DNA of 64,000 nucleotides from Pegoplata infirma (lineage: Eukaryota; Arthropoda; Insecta; Diptera; Anthomyiidae), in NCBI GenBank assembly GCA_963921195.1, contig OY992540.1, positions 20,410,262 to 20,474,261 of the forward strand. The letters are read 5' to 3'. Every line of letters starts with the position of its first letter. The first letter of the stretch is position 1. A program made the position numbers and the translations under genes. Shown in pieces: positions 10,522 through 21,255 of this stretch. The notes beneath the pieces are model-generated. The model ran no database searches and had not been told where the DNA came from. It saw nothing but the letters and a program-made list of their open reading frames with translations.

Positions 10522-11024
10522 ACTTAAAGCGTTTTTTTTGCAACAAATAGGCTTTTATTTCACTCTAATTTGATTTGTGAGTGTTTTCTACACTTATTAA
10601 AGATGTGACAAAAGATAGACCCAATCGGTCCATGTTTGGACTTAGGACCCATTTTACAGGAAACTCTGGTGTAGGGTATTCTATGGCCGGTCTTGACTAT
10701 AATTTTCTTACTTTTTTTGTGGAATGTTTTTTTCACCAATTTTTTTTCTGCGGATTTTTTTTTTTTTTTTTTACATTTACATCTTTTTGGCATTGTGGAG
10801 GGTATCAATACATTCCACAAGGCCGAATTAAACTTCTTTACTTGTTTTTAAATAAATCGTTTAAAGATTTCAAAACGGAAGTTAAACAACGAGGAAATAT
10901 TTACAAAAAGTCCCCAATAATATTCTTGTTCACAATATATGTAATAGTGATGAATACTTTGTTTTGAAGCCACAAAAGAAAACCTTGAAAATTTCTTTAT
11001 TAACACGTATACTAGGGTGGCACG

Positions 11025-11697
11025 AAAATTACTTTTGTTGAATTTCGGCCAAATTATGGTTCCTTTTGGTCTAAAAACTCCATATAAAAATTTTAGCCAA
11101 ATCGGACAATTTTAAGCCGTGCCACTGGGAGGTTAAAGTTGGGCGCTTGCAAAAAATTACAAAAACAAAAAATTTATTTTTTGAATTTCTTTTTATTATT
11201 TCATTTAATTAGCTTTTTTACTACAAAAAATCATTTCGGTGGGATAAAATCTTCAACTTTAAAATTGATTTCGAAAAAAAATTAAGGGCCGACCCTTAAA
11301 TTTTCCTCTAAAAAAATGTTTTTAAATTTTTTTTTAAGTTTTATTAGTCGATTTGTTGCTCTTAATGATACATAAAATTTGATAAAGTATAAAATAAAAT
11401 ATTTTTTGCTGTTTCTGGACACATTATAGAATGCTATAAAGTTGTCACAGATCGGAATATTTTTTTTCGAACTAAATTTTAAAGATGTAAGCTTTATATC
11501 ACCAAAATAAAATTTTTTATCAGTTATAAAATAATCAAGTTAAATAATAATTAAAAAAAAAATAAAAAAATTTTGGTTTGTATGAAAAATTTTTTTTAAG
11601 TGTAAACTTTACTCGCGATAAGAGTTTTTAGATCAAAAGGAACCATTATTTGCCCGTTAATCTTCGAAATTCGAAAAAGTCATTATTCCTGCCACCC
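11025..11697. mobile_element. Palindromic MITE, GGGTGGCA ends, TA-flanked
   Basis: The left end GGGTGGCACGAAAATTACTT and the right end (reverse complement GGGTGGCAGGAATAATGACT) are followed on both sides by TGGTTCCTTTTGRTCTAAAA. TA borders each end. The 673-bp interior is A/T-rich and noncoding. Confidence 0.75.
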
Positions 11698-11960
11698 TAA
11701 ATTTGTTTAATTAAGAGTTAACCAAAGTGTAGCCCTTTGTTTACAAGCATCACTAATCAACTGAAACTATAAATCCACCACTGGATCGATTGTTAATATT
11801 GATTTACATATAATATACATACATACGTAGGTATGTAAAGTACTATTAAATGTAGCTGCAATGTGTTTTTAATACAAAACACAATTTAACACACTGATTC
11901 CCAACCTTTTTTATCACTATTCAACAATTTTGAGGTGATTAAGGAGCTGTTTTATTTTGA
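11698..11960. other. AT-rich spacer
   Basis: Only an ATACATACATACGTAGGTAT-type simple repeat near 11815 stands out. Confidence 0.5.
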
Positions 11961-11964
11961 ACTG

Positions 11965-12117
11965 CATAAAGCAGACGGACGGATATCAATAGAACGTCTT
12001 AGAGTCGATCATGAATCATCATGAATATTTTTTTGGGATCCCCGACCGATATTTGGATGTGCTATAAACGGAATGACAAAGTGAGTATACCTCCATACTG
12101 TGGTTGGAGGGTACAAA
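11965..12117 (-). mobile_element. DINE-1-like 5' fragment
   Basis: Read on the minus strand it runs from the stem-loop CCTCCAACCACAGTATGGAG through CACTTTGTCATTCCGTTTAT and GGATCCCAAAAAAATATTCA to a short GTCCGTCTGC. The body is missing. A plus-strand DINE tail (TTTTAACACTCTCACTT, about 12205-12245) follows nearby. Confidence 0.65.
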
Positions 12118-12600
12118 AATTGTGTCACTTTAGATTTTTCTTTTTTTAAGCATTTTACGTATGCCGCTCAAACAAAATACCTTTGAAGACCCTAGTAAAA
12201 TTTGGCACAGAAAATATTTGTAGAATATTTTAACACTCTCACTTCAATTTTAGTAGATTTCTACGACAGTTTTTGAAAAAAGTACTAAAATTTAATTTTA
12301 ATTTTTTTTGGGGCCTGACGAAAAAAGCTTGGGAAACATTATTGTAAATAATTAATGTAGTTTCCATGTTAATGTTGAATGTAATTTATAAAATTTTAAC
12401 AATTAAGTATTTCCAAATATTTGCTGTTATAAATCTGTATTTGATTTTTTGATTAATATAATAATCAAAAAAATAAATTATAAAAAAAAAAAACTCAGTG
12501 GATGATAATTTTAACCAGGGAAACCAAAAATATGCTTTAAAAAACGTAAAATATGATTTTAAAATGTGAAACCGAAGCTCGTAAAAGTTCAGTTTCTCTT
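12118..12600. other. AT-rich stretch with a DINE tail fragment
   Basis: Apart from the 'ATTTTAACACTCTCACTT' tail near 12228-12245, nothing is identifiable. Confidence 0.45.
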
Positions 12601-12890
12601 CAAAATTCTACATAAAAATGATAAAATTACAATTTTTTAAGTTTTATTTTATAAAAATTGACAATTTTGTCAAAAAAAAATTGTTTTTTTTCAAAAAAAA
12701 AAATGTTTGGAAAAAGGGTTTTTGGCAAAAAAAAAATTTTGTTAAAAAAAAATCTTGTCAAAAAAATTTTTTTTTCAAAATGAATTTTGTCAAAATTTTT
12801 CTTAAAAAAGAAAATTCTCAAAAAAAAAAATTCAAAAATAAATATTTCCAAAAAAAAAAAAAATTAAAAAACAATTGTTTGTCAGAGTCA
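12600..12890. repeat. Low-complexity A/T runs with GTCAAAA words
   Basis: It is built from alternating poly-A and poly-T tracts joined by TTTTGTCAAAA. Lys/Phe-rich open frames on both strands are compositional artefacts. Confidence 0.7.
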
Positions 12891-12929
12891 TTTCAGATCA
12901 GAGTACAGTATTTTAAAATATTTTTAGTT

Positions 12930-13258
12930 CTAAGCATGGAAAAGATTAGAAGGTACGCAGTGTTGTATTTGATGTATTTTCCAATATGGTGGCAAAATGC
13001 TTGTTCTTCCTCATCTCACACGTACATATTTAATATCAAATTATATTCTTTGCTTATAAAAAATGGAATTTGTCTTTCATTTAATTAAATTTACTATTTA
13101 TTTTGCTTTATTCAACGTTTTTTTAAAGATAATACGCACTATTGATAGTTTAAAACCATTTGTTTTTTCTTTTGTTGTTTTCCTTGTTGTTGTTCCCCTT
13201 TATGTTGCATTGTTTTTATTAAACGTCAAAAGTTACATAATGTGCTGTCACTAATACT
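12930..13258 (+). repeat. Dispersed repeat X, copy 1
   Basis: The 5' part ('GGAAAAGATTAGAAG', 'TTTTCCAATATGG', 'CTTATAAAAAATGG') matches 57943-58045. The 3' part (AACGTCAAAAGTTACATAAT, GTGCTGTCACTAA) matches 28415-28455. The three pieces are probably parts of one repeat family. An open frame reads through it but has no known domain. Confidence 0.6.
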
Positions 13259-13284
13259 TATTCAAGCGAAATACGACTCTGTTA

Positions 13285-13969
13285 CACTCAAAATAATTAC
13301 TCTGTTAAAAACTCTGTAAAATGACTGTAATCTCAATTCGACAGATATTTGACAAAGTTATCTGTCGAAATACAGATTTTAAGAATATACTTTGTATTTT
13401 CTTGTAACCGAAAAACAAAATTTTATCTGTAATTTGACTTTTTACTTTGTATCTCTATTTTACAGATAATAAACAGAGTTTTTTGTTAAAATACAGATTT
13501 TATAAAAAACTTGTGTTTTTTTTCTCGTAACCAAAATACAAAATTTCAACTGTAATTTTACTTATTGCTCTGTAATAATAAAACCAGGTAAATTTTACAA
13601 GGATGTCGTGTAAAATTGGAGGTACTCGTAAAAAAACTTTCACAAAAATAAAAAAAAAGTTAATTTAGATTTTGGAAGCATTAAAGCGGGTAAATTTACT
13701 CGATGGCAGTTTCCAATTGTCAACACTACTTGCACATTAAGGAAAGATAAATTAATTAGAAATCAAATAGTAAATAAAATAGTCAAATTCTGGTCGCTTT
13801 TATCAATATTTTACAGATAATTCTGTAAATTTACAGATTTTTTATCGAAATCATTTTACAGAGTTTTCTTCGTAAAATAACAAAAAATCTTGCTGGTTGG
13901 AAATCTATGGTATTTTCTGCTGGCTCAGCAGAGTATCTCTGTAATTTAACAGAGTGATTATTTTGAGTG
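13285..13969. mobile_element. TA-flanked palindromic MITE, CACTCAAAATAAT ends
   Basis: The left end CACTCAAAATAATTACTCTG and the right end (reverse complement CACTCAAAATAATCACTCTG) are inverted over at least 25 bp, with TA on both sides. TCTGTAAAA and TACAGATTTT words recur inside in both orientations. It is noncoding. Confidence 0.8.
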
Positions 13970-13971
13970 TA

Positions 13972-14295
13972 CACTTCTATTTTTTTTTTCTATGGTTCTA
14001 AGATTCTTTTATTAGCTTTGAATGATTTGTTCATTCTAAATTTTTAGTATGGGTCAAAACGGCTTGCAAACGCATTCGTGCACATGTCTGCTTTGCACTT
14101 AACTCGATTTTCTCTTATTTCGACTTAAGCTATTATAACTTAAGGAAATTAGTTGTAATTAGGGAAACTTAAAATATGTTTTATGTTTTTTTCCTATGCA
14201 TTGTATTGATATATGAGTAAGTTTAAGATCAATTCAAAAATCTCGCATCGATTTGTAAAAGCATATTTTTTCAAATTTTGGTCTAAAAAGCATAT
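13972..14295. other. AT-rich host of the following element
   Basis: It contains AAAAGCATATTTTTTCAAAT and CTAAAAAGCATAT, words that resume after the insertion at 16093 and belong to the 'ATATGCA' hAT-like family. Confidence 0.5.
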
Positions 14296-16092
14296 GGGCA
14301 CTTCCACCGAAAGGTCTACCAAGACCAAAAAACGAAAAATTCTTGAAACCAATTTGTTTTAACATATTTTCATAAGAAACAATCAAATTTTACTAACGTG
14401 AACAAATTTTACATTTATTCATAACCCATTTCGAGATATTCGAATATAAAGTCGAGCAAGCCAATTTTTTCTCATTGGGACATTTCTATTGCACCTTTTG
14501 TTTTGATAAAAGTTCTTAAAGAGAAGCATTAAATGTTGACTTTTGCTTTTAAAAAATCTTTCTGAAGATACAAAGAGCTAAAAAAAAATGCATAACAAAC
14601 TATGCATTTAAACAATAACCGTTAGTTTTTGCTAAGCTTTATCACATATTTCGATGTCCCGTGCGACATAGAAAAACAACATTAGTTATTAGTGCGTCAA
14701 GTAGACATGACGAAAATTCTTCAAATATTGAGAACAAACACAGATTTTTATTACAATTAAAATAAAAAAAAAAAATTTAAAAAATAATAAAATCTGTGAT
14801 CTTGGTTCTTATATAAAGTTGGTCACGTGCGACATGGTAAGTGTGGATTTTAAAAATTTTAAAAAATATTTTTTCTTGCATAAACGATTTACTTATATAA
14901 ATACATACTTTTAAATTATTTAAATATAGATGAGTAGGGATGAGATTTTCATGCACTAAAAAATCGAAAATATGCGCTTAAAATATCCGCTAAAAAATTC
15001 AAAATATGCACTAAAAAACCTTAAAATATGCACTAAAAAATAAAATGCCGGCCTTAAATAGTAACATTTAAAACTTTATGTACCATAATTGTCTTAAAAA
15101 TTAAACAATCTATAAAAAAGTTAAAAAAAAAAATATTTTTCTTATTTTCAAAATAAATTTTTAAAATTTAAAATCGATAATGAAACAAATCAATTTGTGT
15201 TTTTGCTCATTTATGCCAAAATATGCACTTGAAAGTTGGAAATATACACAAAATATGCATTTAAAACCAAAATATGCAAAAATATGCATTTTCACCAAAA
15301 TATGCAAAAATATGCAAAAACAAATCGATGCCATTTTAACGCAAATTTCTTGATTCGGAAAGATAATTGGTCGATATCGTTTTTAGACGATCGACAAAAA
15401 ACATGCATTTGCATGGAAATCACATCCCTATAGATGAGTATAAACGGCGAAAAAAATAAAGAGTGATGCAAACGGTGGAGAGAAAAGTTAAAGGAAGATG
15501 AAATAAAATTACAAGACAATAAATTAAAAAACAAGGAAATAATGCGGAATGCTAGACAAAAGTGGAAATCGTTGGCTGAAGGACGTATTGAAATAAAATG
15601 AATGAATAAAAATTTGTTTTTTAAGCTTATTTATTTACAATTTGTTAAAAAAAAAGAACAACTAAAACAACATAAATATGATGATGGAAAAAAATGTCCC
15701 GTGCGACATGTCCCGTGCGACAGTGATTAAAGTTAAATTAAAAAAAAAGTAAAAATAATTTTGAGGTAAAATTTTACAACTTTTAAGAGACATTATTAGC
15801 AAACATTCTAAAATTAGTCGCATTGTGATATTGCCTCAGGTTTCGCTAAAAACAGAGTTTTAATTGATAGTCGCGAAAACCACTTCTGTTTTTTGTCCCG
15901 TGCGAATGGTTGTGTTCTTTGCGATTATCTCGAAAACTTGAAACAATTTCCAAAATCAACCTGAGCAACAATTATAGAGCTAGTTAAGAGCTATAAGTTT
16001 CCCCTTTTGTCAAGAAAAAAATTCTTTTTATTTTGACTTTTATTTCAACTTAAATGTGTTCAACGGTCACGTTCGACATGATGGAATTGCCC
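14296..16092. mobile_element. 1.8-kb element carrying the motif GTCCCGTGCGACAT
   Basis: The ends GGGCACTTCCACC and (reverse complement of the right end) GGGCAATTCCATC form short inverted repeats; ATAT lies on both sides. GTCCCGTGCGACAT or close variants occur at about 14656, 14823, 15694, 15708, 15895 and 16066. No coding frame is apparent. An hAT-like MITE (14935-15430) is nested inside. I do not recognise the family. Confidence 0.6.
14935..15430. mobile_element. hAT-like MITE, TAGGGATG ends, perfect 8-bp duplication
   Basis: The ends TAGGGATGAGATTTTCATGC and (reverse complement) TAGGGATGTGATTTCCATGC are bordered by TAGATGAG (14927-14934 and 15431-15438). Many AAAATATGCACT/AAAATATGCA words fill both subterminal regions. 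At 496 bp it is nonautonomous. Related copies: 17128-17808 and 59800-60535. Confidence 0.85.
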
Positions 16093-16226
16093 ATATTATA
16101 GGCTAAAAAGCATATTTTAGCATAAAAGCATATTTTTTTAGGGCACATTTTGGTGATTTGAGAAAAACTCCATATTTTTATAGAGAACAAAAATAAATAT
16201 TTCGCTAAAAAATTGTGAGGAACTTA

Positions 16227-16823
16227 CAAGGAAAGTCTCCCTAGTGTCACCCGCGGTTTTTTATGGAATTAGGTTTATTTTGTAGAGCACAAAAAATAAA
16301 GGGACACGTATTTTTTTTAGCGGCCCAAATTCATATTTAGGGGGTAAAAAGGAGGGGGAAGACAAGGCCATTTTTCAGTTTTTTTCGTTTATCTCCTAAA
16401 TTATGCAAAGAAACCTAGTCATGTTACATACCAAATGAAAGGTCTTTGGAAAACCTATCTACGTGTGCTAAGAACGTGTCCAAACATGCACAACTTTTCT
16501 TCATATTGAGTAAAATACCAAAATTTTAGGACATTTTTGTTAATAAATTGACAAATATTAATTTCTTCGGCCCGTTGTTAGCACCACGAGATAGGTATTT
16601 TTAATACCTTTAATCTAATACCACACATGCCTATATTAATTTTGTTTAAATAGGCGTAAATTGTAAAAAACTGAAAAAGGTCAATTTCCCCCCATACAAA
16701 TCGATCCCCCCTAAAAATAAGTTTGGGCCGCTAAAAAAAATACGTGTCGAATTAATTTTCGTTCTTAACAACATATCCAAATTTCATGAAGATCGGAGGG
16801 TGACACCAGGGAGACTTCCCTTG
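16227..16823. mobile_element. TTA-flanked MITE, PIF/Harbinger-like, subtype B
   Basis: The left end CAAGGAAAGTCTCCCTAGTG and the right end (reverse complement CAAGGGAAGTCTCCCTGGTG) continue into GTCACCC on both sides. TTA borders both ends. Only the first few bases (CAAGGRAAG) are shared with subtype A; the interior differs. GGGGGGATCGATTT and similar G/C runs sit inside. Confidence 0.85.
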
Positions 16824-17020
16824 TTAGTTTTTATGTCAAATATTGTGAGGACCTTTTTTAGTGAGATTTTATGTCAAAATGTTTTTATTTTAATTTTTAA
16901 ATTCCTTGAAAATGGCTAATTTGTGAAAAAGTTCCAAAATAGTAGTTGGTATTTAAATTACATTTTTTTGTTTGTTTGTCAAAACAACAAATATTTTGTA
17001 AAAAAAAATAATAATCACTT
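16824..17020. other. AT-rich spacer
   Basis: No feature seen beyond A/T runs and two copies of TTTTATGTCAAA. Confidence 0.5.
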
Positions 17021-17021
17021 T

Positions 17022-17127
17022 TATACCCCCCAACCACAGTATGGGGGTGTACTTACTTTGTCATTCCGTGTGGAACGCATCAAAATATCGGTCTAGGACC
17101 CTATAAAGGATATATATTAATAATCAG
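17022..17127 (+). mobile_element. DINE-1-like 5' end, truncated
   Basis: It holds the stem-loop CCAACCACAGTATGGGGGTG, then TTTGTCATTCCGTGTGGAAC, ATCGGTCTAGGACCC and ATAAAGGATATATATT. It stops where the TAGGG element at 17128 begins, so it was probably cut by that insertion. Confidence 0.7.
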
Positions 17128-17808
17128 TAGGGTTGAGATTTCCATGCACTAAAGAATTGAAAATAAAGTGTGTGTAATATAAATCTTGTTTTCATACAAA
17201 AAACTTCTTAAAAATCAAAACATAACGCCGCGTTTAAATGTTAACATATAAAAATTTATGTACCCTAGTAAAAATGGTTTTGTATATATCCATGTATAAA
17301 TTGATACAAATATATCTAATTTTACATAAAATTATTTAATTATATAAAATTATATAAAAAATTTCTCAGATAAGACCAAAATTCGTATCAAATTTTATAA
17401 AATTTTATCGGGAGTTATATCAAATTTTATACAATTTGATACGAAATTTGGTCTTATCTGATAGATTTTTTATATAATTAAATATAATAATATCTCAGTA
17501 TGTCTTAAAAGATATATTTGTATAAATTTATACATGGCTATATACGAAATGGTTTTTACTAGGGTAAGCAAGATTTTTATGCCAAAATATGCACTTAAAA
17601 GTTACAAATATGCACAAACCAATTAGCACTTTAAACTTAAATATGCATTTAAAACCAAAATATGCAAAAATATGCATTTTCACCAAAATATGCAAAAACA
17701 AATCGATGCCATTTTAATGCAAATTTCTTGATACGGAAATACAATTGTTCGAAAACGATTTAAGACTATTGTAAAAAAACATGCATTTGCATGGAAATCA
17801 CAATTTTT
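17128..17808. mobile_element. hAT-like MITE of the ATATGCA family, decayed right end
   Basis: It opens TAGGGTTGAGATTTCCATGC and closes ATGCATTTGCATGGAAATCA, like the element at 14935, but the final TCCCTA is lost. A TA-flanked MITE (17263-17564) is inserted inside. Confidence 0.7.
17263..17564. mobile_element. TA-flanked palindromic MITE, CCCTAGTAAAAATG ends, copy 1
   Basis: Inverted ends of more than 50 bp begin CCCTAGTAAAAATGGTTTTG and CCCTAGTAAAAACCATTTCG (right, reverse complement). TA borders each end. AGACCAAAATTCGTATCAAA pairs with its complement near the centre, so almost the whole 302 bp can fold back. Confidence 0.85.
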
Positions 17809-18133
17809 ACAATATATTGAAAAGAAAATTTTGTTCAGCGGACTTAGATTCAGGAGATCTGTGACACAGCGATTTTCGGTTTTTCAAATATCTTTTACAG
17901 GTTTATTTAATCTTGAACATGATTTTTCCAATCAACATAATTATAGAAACTCTTCAGCTGCAGCCTTAAAATTATAAAATAAGTACCTACTTAAACTTGA
18001 AATTTAAAAGTAAACTTTGTTTAATAAATAGCGATAACGATTTCGTTTTCATATTTAAAATTTATAAACAATAGGGCGAAGCAATATTTTTATTGCTTAA
18101 ACCTGGGGTAAAATATTTGTCTTTTTATATCAA
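17809..18133. other. No gene seen
   Basis: A/T-rich; TTCAGGAGATCTGTGACACA near 17850 is the only complex stretch. Confidence 0.45.
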
Positions 18134-18333
18134 CCCTAGTAAAAATGATTTCGTGTATAGCCATGTATAAATTAATACAAATATATCTTTTTATACATAT
18201 TTAGATCTTATCATATTTAATTATATAGAAAATCAATCAGATAAGACCAAAATTCGTATCAAATAATATAAAATTTGATATAACTCCAGATAAAATTTTA
18301 TAAAATTTGATACGAATTTTGGTCTAATCTGAG

Positions 18334-19210
18334 TTATTATACCCTCCACTCTAGTGATAGAGGGTATATATAAGTTTGTCATTCCGTTTGTAACACCTCG
18401 AAATATTGGTCTAGGACCCCATAAAGTATATATATTCATGATCCTCGATCGATTTTAAGACGATCTAGCGATGTCCGTCCGTCCGTCCGTCCGTCCGTCT
18501 GTCCGTCTGTCTGTCTGTCTGTCTGTCTGTTGAAAACACGCTAACTTTTGAAAGACTTTACGGAGGCTCCTGAAGTTTGGCATATATGTTGGGCATTTAC
18601 CTGGTCAGGTTGGTATTGCAATCCAGCGAAATCGGTCCAGCAGTTCAAGAGTTATAAGCAAATGAGTGAATTTCGGCAAGGGTTTTTTTGGAATTTACGA
18701 GATAAAACACACGGTAACTTTCGAACGGCAATTCTGAGGGTGCTGAAGTGTGGCATATATATTTGTCGTTCTTCAGGTCCGGTTCGTTTTAAATTTCACG
18801 CAAATCGGTCCAGTGGTTCAAAAGTTATTAGCAAAACCGTAAATTTCAGATTCGCCTCACCTTAAATTCACGTGTTGAAAACCCGTTAAACATGTTTTAA
18901 GAACATTGGTAAGTCACAAAAATATTTTACATCGCATTTTTGTCACTCAAAAATATTTTTACACTAAAAGAAAAAAAAATACACTCGAAAAAAATTTTAC
19001 ACTCAAAAAAATTTTACACTCAAAAAAAATTTAGTAAAGTATTTTTTTTTTTTAAATTAGTTAAAATAAAAAGTTTTTTTACGCAAAATAAAATATTTCT
19101 AATCAAAAATGTTATTTTTTCTCTCAAGAAAATTTACTATAACTTAAAAAGGGCATTGTGGAGGGTATTCATAGATTCGGCCAAGTCGAATTTAATTTTT
19201 CTACTTGTTT
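18334..19210 (+). mobile_element. Full-length DINE-1-like element with long GTCY run
   Basis: In order: stem-loop CCACTCTAGTGATAGAGGGT; TTGTCATTCCGTTTGTAACA; GGTCTAGGACCCCATAAAGT; GATCGATTTTAAGACGATCT; a (GTCC/GTCT)n microsatellite at 18473-18530; a body with two half-repeats around 'CAGTTCAAGAGTTATAAGC' and 'AGTGGTTCAAAAGTTATTAGC'; a poly-A/T region; and the 3' stem-loop 'GGCATTGTGGAGGGTATTCA' with 'CTACTTGTTTT'. This is the classic order for the family. A 105-codon open frame (18548-18865) crosses the body but matches no protein I know. Confidence 0.85.
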
Positions 19211-19738
19211 TTTATATAATTTCATATAATTAAATATTTATATGTAAAATTAGATATATTTGTATCAGTTTATACATATGAGGCATACCACACCAAATGT
19301 CCAGCGAAAAAAACACGTGTCGCACGAATTTCTGAATAGGTTGTATGGATAGCTCTATATGAAACTAAGAAAATTGCGTTTTTGGTTTTTCAATTTTTCA
19401 AAAACTGGGCTCAGGAGGCGTGGTCAAATATTGGAAAAATGGTCAAATTTGTGTCGAGTTGCCTTGAATAAATATTTATCACATTAAAACGGAATGCACC
19501 ACAATCTCAAAAATTTACATTCTATATAGTTTTGTATGGGCTATCGATAAAATTTTTTTTTTTTGGAAAATTTTCAGAACCCGTTCTGAAATTTTCCATT
19601 TTTTAAAAAAGTCAATTTATCAAAAATCCGGCCACTTTTTTTTTTTTTTTTAATTTTTTTTTTTTAAGTTTAGATGTTTGTTCATCCACACAAAAATATT
19701 CAGAAACACGTTCGTCGTTTTTTTCGAGAAAATAGCAT

Positions 19739-20053
19739 TTGAATATTGAATTTTATGACAATTTTGGAATTTCCTTGTATTTTCTTGTTAAAACATGGCG
19801 TATGAGTAACAAATTTTTGCGAAACCAACGAGTTGATCCCATTTTAATTGTTTTTTCATGTGTGGTACAATATAGAGATGGGCGTGAAAGCGATTTGACC
19901 CACGCAAGAAATATTAAAGTCACTAACGACTCGCTAATATTTTTAGTTTACTTGTGCAATCACGTGAGTCAATTTACTGTTACTCACGCTCACGCAATTT
20001 TTGTATACGCTCACGGTTGCTTACTCACGTTGATGATGATTTTACAAAATTAA
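19739..20053 (+). CDS. Unrecognised frame in left foldback arm (doubtful gene)
   Basis: About 104 codons open from a TTG start. The peptide includes MSNKFLRNQRVDPIL and DLTHARNIKV, and ends with HGCLLTLMMILQN. The right arm keeps almost the same frame, differing by substitutions and one short in-frame deletion. Persistence of the frame in both diverged arms could mean selection, or simply arm-to-arm gene conversion. I see no catalytic motif, signal peptide or DNA-binding domain, and no ATG at the start. Noncoding origin is the safer reading. Confidence 0.15.
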   Translation: MNIEFYDNFGISLYFLVKTWRMSNKFLRNQRVDPILIVFSCVVQYRDGRESDLTHARNIKVTNDSLIFLVYLCNHVSQFTVTHAHAIFVYAHGCLLTLMMILQN

Positions 20054-20880
20054 TAAAAACAACAAATTTTCTATGAAAACAAAGCACTGAAAACGGAAAC
20101 TCAAAAAGCAGTAAAATTCCAAAAAAGGAAATAGTTAAAAATCACAAAAATTTACTTAAGAAAAATTTTAAGCATTCACTCATCTCGCTTAAATGCGTAA
20201 ATGCTTAAATACGTAAAATGCGTAAATGCGTAAGTGCTTAAATGCGTAAAATGCTTAAATGTGTAAAACTGATAAGATGTGTTTATAAGAGTTTTTTTAG
20301 ATATGCATAAATGTCCTTCTGACCGTTTATATCGAAAACAAATCGTCAATTGTTAAAAAAATTTGTTTTAAGATTTCATAAAGATTTCAATTTAAATAAA
20401 AAAAAAATACAGAATTACTCGCTTAAATGCCTAAAACTGGTAAGAGTAGTTTCATACAAATTTTACAGATATATCAACACTAAAATGAGTTCAAAATCTT
20501 AAGATCACTTGATTTGCGTTTATAAGAGTTTTTTTTATGTAAATGCATCAATATCCTTCTGATTTATTTAATATTTTGGATAAGCGCATTTAAGCGGGAG
20601 CAATAAATCGGACACTACATTATAGGTACATATCCTTTAACGTTCAACATTTGAAAAAATTGACTCGCGAGTCACGTACTAAGCTATTCACGATATTAAA
20701 GAGGTAGCGTGAGTAGAACATTTCGTGAGTGATTAGGAAGTCCAATTTTTGCGAGATGAGTGAATGCTTAAAATTTTTCTTAAGTAAGTTTTTGTGATTT
20801 TTAACTATTTTTTTGGAATTTTACTGTTTTTTTGAGTTTCCGTTTGCAGTGCTTTTTTCATAGAAAATTTGTTGTTTTTA

Positions 20881-21255
20881 TTATTTTTGTAAAATCATCA
20901 TCAGCGTGAGTGCACAACCGTGAGCGTAATCAAAAATTGCGTGAGTAACAGTAAATTGACTCACGTGATTGCACAAGTAAACTAAAAATAATAACGAGTC
21001 GTCAGTGACTTTAATATTTCTTGCGTGGGTCAAATCGCATTCACGCCCATCTCTATATTGCACCACAAATGAAAAAATAATTAAAATGGGATCAACTCGT
21101 TGGTTTCGCAAAAATTTGTTACTCATACGCCATGTTTTAACAAAAAAATACAAGGAAATTCCAAAATTGTCATAAAATTCAATATTCAAATGCGATTTTC
21201 TCGAAAAAAACGACGAACGTGTTTCTGAATTTTTTTTGTGTGGATGGACAAACAT
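20881..21255 (-). CDS. Unrecognised frame in right foldback arm (doubtful gene)
   Basis: This is the mirror of the left-arm frame, 124 codons because it opens further upstream (MFVHPHKKNSETR). The shared part differs at scattered residues, and the left-arm stretch 'THAHAIFVYAHG' has lost two residues here. Function unknown; the same caution applies. Confidence 0.15.
   Translation of the reverse strand: MFVHPHKKNSETRSSFFSRKSHLNIEFYDNFGISLYFFVKTWRMSNKFLRNQRVDPILIIFSFVVQYRDGRECDLTHARNIKVTDDSLLFLVYLCNHVSQFTVTHAIFDYAHGCALTLMMILQK

Larger units (their letters stand above)
9040..10850 (+). mobile_element. DINE-1-like element with two nested MITEs
   Basis: The stem-loop appears twice in part (ACACCACTCTACACCACTCT), then ATAATGAGTTTGTGCTGG and the 'CTGTGGTACAG' subfamily body follow. 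The body is broken at 9618 and again at 10402, and resumes with 'ACTTATTAAAGATGTGACAA' and 'GGTGTAGGGTATTCTATGG'. A second DINE tail (GGCATTGTGGAGGGTATCAA, CTTTACTTGTTTT) ends the block, so two DINE copies may be joined. The segment around 9470-9600 is repeated near 10190-10370, evidence of an internal duplication. Confidence 0.75.

Noticed and set aside
12618..13088. 156-codon frame on the plus strand
   Set aside because: The first two thirds are Lys/Phe translation of A/T runs; the remainder is repeat X.
18548..18865. 105-codon frame in the DINE body
   Set aside because: DINE-1 elements are noncoding and the frame is not kept in the aligned copies at 30592, 38480 or 50993.
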